Source of the DNA: Holophagales bacterium
GTDB lineage: Bacteria > Acidobacteriota > Thermoanaerobaculia > Multivoradales > JAGPDF01
DNA: 64,000 nt
Direction of reading: 5' to 3'
NCBI GenBank assembly: GCA_016699405.1
Contig: CP064972.1
Location: 1,457,501 to 1,521,500 of the forward strand
In this document: positions 58,516 to 64,000 of the stretch, piece after piece
Layout: each line of letters starts with the position of its first letter
How positions within the stretch are numbered: position 1 is the first letter of the stretch
Program-made: the position numbers and the translations under genes
The notes under the pieces: generated by a model
Database searches by the model: none
What the model was told of the DNA's origin: nothing
Seen by the model: only the letters and a program-made list of their open reading frames with translations

Positions 58516-60429
58516 CTAGAAGCGGACCGACACACCGGTGGTCAGCCGGCGGCGCACGGAGTCGGACGGGAGGTCCTCCAGGTACGAGGTGGTTCCGCGG
58601 CTGAGCTCCATGTTGACCCGCATCGCCCAGGAGGCGGGCAGGTCGAAGAAGACATTGAGGTCCTGCGTCACGGTCAGCTCGAGGCGCTCGAGGTCCAGCT
58701 GCGCCACGGTCGCGACGATCGGGCCGAGCATCGGCTCGAGGTCCTGTTGCAGCCGCTGGAAGGCGACGATCACCGCGGTCGAGCTGGCAGCGAAGCGGGT
58801 GTCGAGCGACGTGACGAGATAGGCGACGCTGTTGCGATAGGGCTGGCGGTCGGCCGCGACATAGCTGCCGCCGCCGCCGCTCGCCGCCGTCGACTCGAGC
58901 TTGGCGAAGACCCGGTCGCCGAGCTTGCGGGAGAGCACCACCTTGATCTCCGGCAGACGGTCGCCGGGGACGAGGAAGAGGCTATCGACCTGATCGAAGA
59001 AGTCGTCGCTGAAGTAGAGGCGGACGGTGCGATCGAACTCCCGCTGGGCGCCGCTCAGGGCGAGCTTCAGGCTTCCCGGATCGGTGGCGGAGTCGCCGCG
59101 CCGAAGCTCGAGCTCGTAACAGGTCAACCCGGCGGCGTCGCAGGGATCGTCCTGTCCGAGCAGCAACGGAATGAACTCCTCGAGCCAGGCGTTGCCGTCG
59201 CCGCCGAGATCGAAGCGCTTCGAGACCAACACGCGCCCTTTCCAGTTCGGACCCAGGCCGAGATCGGCGCCGGCGCGCGGCGTCAGGGCGACATCGCCGG
59301 CGCGCAGGCCGCCGAGCAGGCCGTAGCTCAAGCCCACCCGCGGGTCGAGCTTGAGATCGCCGCCGCCGAACGCCTCGAACTGACGCTGGCTCGCGGCGAG
59401 CAGCGGCGAGGTTTCGTCCCCATACTCGCTGTTGCGCTCCCGATAGCGCACCGCGGCGTGCAACTCGCCGAGGTCACCGAGCTCGCGCGAGTAGGTCCCC
59501 TCGAGTCGGAACGACCGCGAGGCGAGCGGGATGGCCGCCGGCTCGATCAGCCCCTTGGCGTGCAGCCCGCTCTCCTCGGTGTACTGCGCGAGGATCGCCG
59601 ACTCGGTCGCCGGGCCGAAGGCGCGCGACCACCGCACGCCGTGTTGGGCGAAATCGACGGGCACCTCGTGGCCACCGACGCGGGTCGTCAAGCGATCGAC
59701 CCGCGAACGCAGGTCGAGCTCGCTCGTCTGGCTGCCGAGCAGGCGCAAGGCGAGCGAGGTCGTCTTGCCGCTCGCTCCGGCGCTCCCGGCGTCGAAGCGC
59801 TCGCTGCCGAGTTGCCGATAGTCGCCGTCGACCGAGAGCCGCATGCCGAGCATGGTGCCCTGGAGCCGCATCTCGCCGCCGGCGAACGCGGCATCGGTTC
59901 CACCGAGCAACTGCGTGACGCCGGTTTCGGCGGTCATCTGGGCGAGGAACTGCTGCTGCGTCGCGGTCTGCGAGGACGCCGCCTTCGCCGCGTCGGTTCC
60001 GTCCGCGAGCTCGATCTCGCGCAGAACGTCCGGAGGAACCTGCTCGCGGAGCGCCCAGAAATCAGCGTCGCCGTCGCCGCCCTCTTCGGGGCTCGCGACG
60101 AGCTGCAGCTCCACCCATTGCGCAGCCTGTCGCGAGGCGCGCGTCAGCATCAGCACGGCGGGTGCGAATCCGCGCTTGAAGGCGATGACCTTGTAGAGGC
60201 CGGCTGGCAGGGCGTCGAAGAAGAACTCGCCATCGCCCTGCGTCGTTGCCAGGCGGAGCGTGCGATCGACGAGCTGGTAGGCGTAGACCTGAACGGCAGG
60301 AAGCGGCGCGGCGCTGTCGAGGACGCGACCGGCGAGTCGACCGGGGTCGGGCGCCTGGTCTGCACGCGCACCACCAGCCAGAGCCATCCACGCGAGGCAA
60401 AGGGCGACGACCGAACGGTTCGTGCTCAT
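58516..60429 (-). CDS. Outer-membrane beta-barrel protein with carboxypeptidase regulatory-like domain
   Basis: This 637-residue exported protein has a signal (VVALCLAWMALAGGARA). A CarboxypepD_reg-like beta-sandwich lies near residues 30-115 (LAGRVLDSAAPLPAVQVYAY, GEFFFDALPAGLYKVIAFKR). A low-complexity linker precedes about 450 residues of alternating amphipathic strands ending in SVRF. The layout resembles TonB-dependent receptor-like or SusC-like proteins, but no clear plug domain or TonB box was found. The partner and substrate are unknown. Confidence 0.75.
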   Translation of the reverse strand: MSTNRSVVALCLAWMALAGGARADQAPDPGRLAGRVLDSAAPLPAVQVYAYQLVDRTLRLATTQGDGEFFFDALPAGLYKVIAFKRGFAPAVLMLTRASRQAAQWVELQLVASPEEGGDGDADFWALREQVPPDVLREIELADGTDAAKAASSQTATQQQFLAQMTAETGVTQLLGGTDAAFAGGEMRLQGTMLGMRLSVDGDYRQLGSERFDAGSAGASGKTTSLALRLLGSQTSELDLRSRVDRLTTRVGGHEVPVDFAQHGVRWSRAFGPATESAILAQYTEESGLHAKGLIEPAAIPLASRSFRLEGTYSRELGDLGELHAAVRYRERNSEYGDETSPLLAASQRQFEAFGGGDLKLDPRVGLSYGLLGGLRAGDVALTPRAGADLGLGPNWKGRVLVSKRFDLGGDGNAWLEEFIPLLLGQDDPCDAAGLTCYELELRRGDSATDPGSLKLALSGAQREFDRTVRLYFSDDFFDQVDSLFLVPGDRLPEIKVVLSRKLGDRVFAKLESTAASGGGGSYVAADRQPYRNSVAYLVTSLDTRFAASSTAVIVAFQRLQQDLEPMLGPIVATVAQLDLERLELTVTQDLNVFFDLPASWAMRVNMELSRGTTSYLEDLPSDSVRRRLTTGVSVRF

Positions 60430-60511
60430 GAACAGGACCCCAGACCGCTACAAGATAGCTCAACCGTCAAGGGGGTGCAACGAATTCCCAGGGGAGGGGT
60501 GGAGGCGCGGC

Positions 60512-61279
60512 TCACCTCTCTCTGGGACAGGCCGATCGGCTGCCCGGAGGGGGCGTCAGGCCGATGGCGAAGACCGAGACCGAGGTCGCGCCGCCGGCCT
60601 GCAGCGCGGTGGCAGCGGCGCGCAGGGTGGCTCCGGTGGTCGTGACGTCGTCGACGAGCAGGATCCGGCGACCGGCGACCGGCCCAGGATCGGCAAGATG
60701 GAAGGCCCGCCGTGGGCCGCGCAGGCGGGCAGAGCGCGGCAGGCGAGCCTGGGCTTGGGTCGCCACCCGGCGGACGAGCGGCTGTGCCAGCGGGATGGCC
60801 AGCTGCCGGGCGAGCGGCGCGGCGATCCGCTCGGCCTGGTTGAAGCCGCGCCACCAGCGACGGCGCCAGTGGAGCGGCACCGGGACGACGAGGTCGACGT
60901 CGGCGAAATCGGCCGCGAGCCGGTCGACAGCCACCGCGGCGAGCTCCGGGCCGAGGTAGTCGAGCTGATGAAACTTCAGGCCGTGCATCACCCGATCGAG
61001 CGGCGGACGGTACTCCCAGAGGGCGACGAGGCGGTCGAACGGGGGCGGATCGAGCCGGCAGCGGCCGCACTGCGGCGCAGCGAGGCCGGCGAGACCGGCG
61101 ATTGGGCGAGCGCAGTGTCGGCAGGCCGGCTGGGGCGGACGCCGGAGCCGGGAGAAGCAAGGCAGGCAGAGGCCGCAGGGAGCCCGCCGGCTGCGCCGAG
61201 AACGGGCGCAGCCGATGCAGCGGTCGGGAGCGAGCAACTCGAGGCCGAAGGCGATCCAGGGGTGGCTGAGCATAGACAT
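60512..61279 (-). CDS. ComF-family phosphoribosyltransferase-like protein
   Basis: This 255-residue protein has N-terminal double zinc-binding motifs (CIGCARS, CGLCLPCF, CRHCARPIAG, CGRCRLD). A type I phosphoribosyltransferase domain has VVPVPLHWRRRWWRGFNQAE and the PRPP loop ILLVDDVTTTGATLRAAATA. ComF proteins are linked to DNA uptake, which would fit the pilus ATPase, though the link is inferred. ATG at 61279 or 61273 is plausible. It is divergent from the OmpA-like gene. Confidence 0.92.
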   Translation of the reverse strand: MSMLSHPWIAFGLELLAPDRCIGCARSRRSRRAPCGLCLPCFSRLRRPPQPACRHCARPIAGLAGLAAPQCGRCRLDPPPFDRLVALWEYRPPLDRVMHGLKFHQLDYLGPELAAVAVDRLAADFADVDLVVPVPLHWRRRWWRGFNQAERIAAPLARQLAIPLAQPLVRRVATQAQARLPRSARLRGPRRAFHLADPGPVAGRRILLVDDVTTTGATLRAAATALQAGGATSVSVFAIGLTPPPGSRSACPRER

Positions 61280-61335
61280 CTTGGGTGGAGCGCTGGGGAG
61301 GCTCGTATGAAGGGAAAAGACGGAATCGGTGGCGG

Positions 61336-61341
61336 TATACT
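61336..61341 (+). promoter_or_regulatory. Likely -10 box for the small beta-barrel gene
   Basis: TATACT (61336-61341) is a near-perfect -10 box about 59 nt before the TTG start at 61400. No good -35 box is visible. The transcript start would be near 61348. Confidence 0.35.
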
Positions 61342-61399
61342 GCCGCCCCGCGTCGCGGCTCGGCCGGGATGCGTCGTCACACCGTCCAAGGAGGCCCCG

Positions 61400-61945
61400 T
61401 TGCGCCGCGCCCTTTCCTTCCTTTTCCTTCTGGCCCTGGCCGCCACCCCGATGGCCGCCCAGGGAACCGAGCCCTACAGCTTCGACCTGGGTCTGCTCGG
61501 CGGAGTCGGCGGTTCGGCGGACCTCAAGCCCGATCCCGGGCTCACCAACCCGGCCTTTTCGGCCTTCGCGCTCATGGTCACCGAGCGCTACACGCTGGTC
61601 GGGGTGCGCGCCGGGAGAATCGAGTTCGACGAGAGCAAGGGGTTCGGGAGCGACCTGGCCAAGGCCGATCTCGAGTATGCCGCGCTGGTCGGTGAATACC
61701 GCTATCCCAAGGGTTATTACGACCTGGGGGTCTACCTCGGGCTCGGTGCCTACCGCGTCAAGGGCGAGTTGCCGGACGGCGAGGCGCGCAACGAGACGGC
61801 CGTGGGATTCGCTTTCGGCCTGACGGGCGAGTTCCGGCTCTATCGCCGTCTCTACCTCGCGGCGGAAACGAACGTGCACTACGCCTTCCTCGACGAGGCG
61901 CACCTGTTCGGCGGGGCCTCGATCGGTCTCGGCCTGCGCTTCTAG
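61400..61945 (+). CDS. Small outer-membrane beta-barrel protein
   Basis: This 181-residue protein has a signal peptide (RRALSFLFLLALAATPMAAQ) and then about eight amphipathic strands (LGLLGGVGGSADLKP, YYDLGVYLGLGAYRVKGE, AVGFAFGLTGEFRLYR). It ends in LGLRF, the usual barrel terminus, and is OmpA/OmpW-like in size. The TTG at 61400 is chosen because a perfect AAGGAGG lies 5 nt upstream and it directly precedes the signal peptide. No ligand can be assigned. Confidence 0.83.
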   Translation: MRRALSFLFLLALAATPMAAQGTEPYSFDLGLLGGVGGSADLKPDPGLTNPAFSAFALMVTERYTLVGVRAGRIEFDESKGFGSDLAKADLEYAALVGEYRYPKGYYDLGVYLGLGAYRVKGELPDGEARNETAVGFAFGLTGEFRLYRRLYLAAETNVHYAFLDEAHLFGGASIGLGLRF

Positions 61946-61984
61946 GGCTGTTCGGGTGCCGCTCTCGGGCCCGCCCGCGGATCG

Positions 61985-62572
61985 TCAGCGGGCGGCCGAG
62001 TTGCCGATCAGGCTCTGAAGCCGCGCGCGCAGCGCCGGATCGTCCCAGTTCGTGGCGCCGACGAACTTCTCGACCACCTTGCCGTCCACCAGGAGGTAGG
62101 TCTCGGGCAGTTTGTCGGTGCCATAGCCATGGGCGACTTTCCAGTCACTGTCGAAGAGGTTCAGGCCGGCGATCTCGCCGAGGAACTCCTGCGCCTTGGC
62201 GGGGTTGTCTTCGACCGACACGAGAACGTAGCGCAGGCCGGCTCCGTCGGGGAAATCCCGGACGAGCCGCTTGAGCGTGGGGACCTCGGTGACGCAGGGC
62301 GGGCACCAGGTCGCCCAGAAATGGAGCAGGGTGACGCGGCCGAAGCGGTCTTCGAGGGAGACACTCGATCCGCTGGCGTCGACCGGCTGCGGGCGGCGAG
62401 CGAGCGAGATCCGCTCGCCGCGCGGCCAGAACAGGGCGGCGAGCACGGCGGCGACGAGCACGGCGAAGACCCAGCGCGGGACGCCCGACGGCGGCGCTGC
62501 GGGGGCCGGATCGGCAGGCGGAGGGTCGGCGGGCGGGGGCGATCCGGTCGGGTTTTCGGTCTCGGGTTCCAT
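61985..62572 (-). CDS. TlpA/ResA-type membrane-anchored thioredoxin
   Basis: This 195-residue protein has a Pro/Ala-rich cytoplasmic stretch and one membrane anchor (WVFAVLVAAVLAALFW). A periplasmic thioredoxin domain has the intact active site ATWCPPCVTEVPTLKRL and the cis-proline region KLPETYLLVDG. It probably reduces disulfides in cytochrome c maturation or similar. Unlike the protein at 16802, it retains both active-site cysteines. It is divergent from hflX across 60 bp. Confidence 0.9.
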   Translation of the reverse strand: MEPETENPTGSPPPADPPPADPAPAAPPSGVPRWVFAVLVAAVLAALFWPRGERISLARRPQPVDASGSSVSLEDRFGRVTLLHFWATWCPPCVTEVPTLKRLVRDFPDGAGLRYVLVSVEDNPAKAQEFLGEIAGLNLFDSDWKVAHGYGTDKLPETYLLVDGKVVEKFVGATNWDDPALRARLQSLIGNSAAR

Positions 62573-62632
62573 GCGTCCAGTTCCTGGTGCGGTTTCCCCG
62601 CTTCTTTGACCTAGACTACGCGGGAGCCGCGA

Positions 62633-63784
62633 TTGTACCCAACCGCCCCGTCCCCCGACCCTTCCGCTCGCCGCGCCCTGCTCGTCGGCGTGGCGCGCGA
62701 GCCGCAGCAAATCCTCGAAGTCGAGGAACACCTCGACGAGTTGGCGGCGCTTGCCGAGAGCACGGGCGTGCGCGTCGGCGGGAGGACGCTGCAGGTCCGT
62801 CGCGTCCTCGAGCCGGGCACGTTGATCGGGCGCGGCAAGGCGGCGGAGTTGGTGGCCCTGGCTGACGAGGCCGGGGCCGACCTGATCCTGTTCGACGAGG
62901 ACCTCTCCGGTGGCCAGGTCAAGAATCTCGAGGAGATCGTCGGGCGCCAGGTGATGGACCGCAGCGGCCTGATCCTCGAGCTCTTTCATCAGCGGGCGCG
63001 CAGCGGTGAGGCGCGGACCCAGGTCGAGCTGGCTCGGCTCAACTACCTCCTTCCGCGCCTCACGCGTCGCTGGCGCCACCTTTCGCGCCAGACGGGCGGC
63101 ATCGGCGTGCGCGGCGGTGAAGGTGAGACCCAGCTCGAGGCCGATCGCCGGGTCCTGCGTCGGGCGATCTCCCGCCTGTCGCGCGATCTCAAGCAGATCG
63201 AGCGGACACGAGCGTTGCATCGGCGTGGGCGCCGCGGGACGGCGACCGTTGCCCTCGCCGGCTACACCAATGCCGGCAAGTCGACGCTCTTCAATCGTCT
63301 CACCCATGCGCAGGTTCTCGCCGAGGACCGCCTCTTCGCGACTCTCGATTCGCGACTGCGGCGGGGCTCGCTCGGACCGCAGGCGCCCGTGGTCCTCTTT
63401 GCCGACACCGTCGGCTTCATCCGCAAGCTGCCGCACCATCTCGTCGCCTCCTTCCGCAGCACGCTCGAGGAGGTCTCCGAGGCCGACCTCGTCCTGCACG
63501 TCGTCGACGCGAGCCATCCGGCCTGGCACGAGCAGCGCGACGTGGCTGCCGCGGTCCTGCGCGAGCTGGGCGTCGCCGACGATCGCCTCGTCATGGTCTA
63601 CAACAAGGTCGATCGGCTGGCGACGCCGCCGCTCGCCGCGCCGGGCGAGCTGTGGATCTCGGCGACGAGCGGCGCCGGGGTCGACGAGCTGAAGGCGGAG
63701 GTGCGTCGCCGGCTCGGTCGGGAGCGCACGCCCGGAACTGCGCCAGACAGCGAGGCCGAGGCTCCGCTCGAGGTCGGCTCGTGA
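62633..63784 (+). CDS. hflX: GTPase HflX, ribosome-splitting factor
   Basis: This 383-residue GTPase splits stalled or 100S ribosomes. The HflX-specific N-terminal domain has GTLIGRGKAAELV and then LNYLLPRLTRRW and RQTGGIGVRGGEGETQLE. The G domain has G1 GYTNAGKST, G3 DTVGF and G4 NKVD. The start is TTG at 62633 with GGGAG about 8 nt upstream. It overlaps the next gene by 4 bp (GTGA). Confidence 0.94.
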   Translation: MYPTAPSPDPSARRALLVGVAREPQQILEVEEHLDELAALAESTGVRVGGRTLQVRRVLEPGTLIGRGKAAELVALADEAGADLILFDEDLSGGQVKNLEEIVGRQVMDRSGLILELFHQRARSGEARTQVELARLNYLLPRLTRRWRHLSRQTGGIGVRGGEGETQLEADRRVLRRAISRLSRDLKQIERTRALHRRGRRGTATVALAGYTNAGKSTLFNRLTHAQVLAEDRLFATLDSRLRRGSLGPQAPVVLFADTVGFIRKLPHHLVASFRSTLEEVSEADLVLHVVDASHPAWHEQRDVAAAVLRELGVADDRLVMVYNKVDRLATPPLAAPGELWISATSGAGVDELKAEVRRRLGRERTPGTAPDSEAEAPLEVGS

Positions 63785-64000
63785 CCCGGCAGCGACCGGC
63801 GTTGCGGACGCGCGGGGGCGGACCGGACCTCTCTCACCTGGAGAGGCTGCTCGGCGACCTGCTGGTCGAAGGGGAGATCGCTCGGACGCCGCAGGCCGTC
63901 ATCTACCGGATACGCTCCGGCGGGGCGGGCGAGCGTCCGAGCGCTCTGAAGGTCGGTCTGCAGCCGCTCGACGCCGAGGACCTGATCCGTTTCCGCCACG
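63781..64000 (+). CDS. Partial gene, possibly an N-terminal protein-kinase-like domain
   Basis: The reading frame opens with GTG at 63781 in a GTGA overlap with hflX and runs off the window after 73 codons. The sequence GGAGERPSALKVGLQPLDAE, followed by a charged helix, resembles the beta3 strand and helix C of a bacterial Ser/Thr kinase, with Lys in ALKVG as the ATP-binding residue. This is a weak resemblance on a short fragment. Confidence 0.5.
   Translation, partial: MTRQRPALRTRGGGPDLSHLERLLGDLLVEGEIARTPQAVIYRIRSGGAGERPSALKVGLQPLDAEDLIRFRH

Overview
The window is high-GC DNA packed with genes, and it looks like a chromosomal segment from a Gram-negative-type bacterium. Evidence for an outer membrane includes ADP-heptose synthesis and heptosyltransferase genes, a Wzm/Wzt polysaccharide exporter, beta-barrel proteins ending in Phe, and a type IV pilus ATPase. 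The mix of complex I without an NADH module, FN3/PKD and FG-GAP secreted proteins, PEGA proteins and NtrC-type two-component systems suggests Acidobacteriota (Thermoanaerobaculia-like). That placement is inference; no rRNA or other decisive marker is present.

Layout. 1-4235 (minus): PilB ATPase (cut by the window edge) and a three-gene heptose operon (rfaE1-rfaE2-waaC). 4277-15669 (plus): a MidA/NDUFAF7-type methyltransferase followed by a complete 11-gene complex I operon nuoABCDHIJKLMN, with no nuoE, nuoF or nuoG. 15820-17281: a SigR-like ECF sigma factor, an RsrA-like zinc anti-sigma factor and a secreted thioredoxin-fold protein that keeps only one active-site Cys. 17385-19770: an M23 peptidase and a GHMP kinase. 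19927-22563 (minus): a three-gene unit of XRE regulator, TPR protein and secreted protein with repeated ARGHIIDL blocks. It is driven by a near-consensus promoter whose spacer carries a perfect 16-bp palindrome.

22678-46230 (plus, except one GNAT gene) is a large surface-polysaccharide and surface-protein locus. Wzm and Wzt enclose an FG-GAP propeller protein, a recent tandem duplication of a 430-residue secreted protein, and a 1096-residue PKD/FN3 protein. They are followed by a radical SAM/SPASM enzyme, six glycosyltransferases (one fused to a PIG-L deacetylase), an aldo/keto reductase, a GNAT protein and a PEGA-domain protein. Most of these genes overlap by 4 bp and are probably translationally coupled.

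46288-51604 (minus) is an operon prmC-murA-HIT-slt-MGMT. A DMT permease on the plus strand separates prmC from prfA, which is followed upstream by rpmE, an NtrC-type regulator with its PDZ/GAF/PAS histidine kinase, a carboxypeptidase-regulatory-domain outer-membrane protein and a ComF protein. The right end (61400-64000) has a small beta-barrel protein, a TlpA-type thioredoxin, hflX and the start of a probable kinase-like protein.

Regulatory signals I can support are sigma70-type promoters for pilB, nuo, rpmE, the XRE operon and both copies of the duplicated gene. Several starts also lie 6-9 nt behind a TAnnnT box, which suggests leaderless transcripts. Two intrinsic terminators (UUCG loop plus T tract) end the duplicated genes. 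No tRNA, rRNA, CRISPR array or insertion sequence was recognised.
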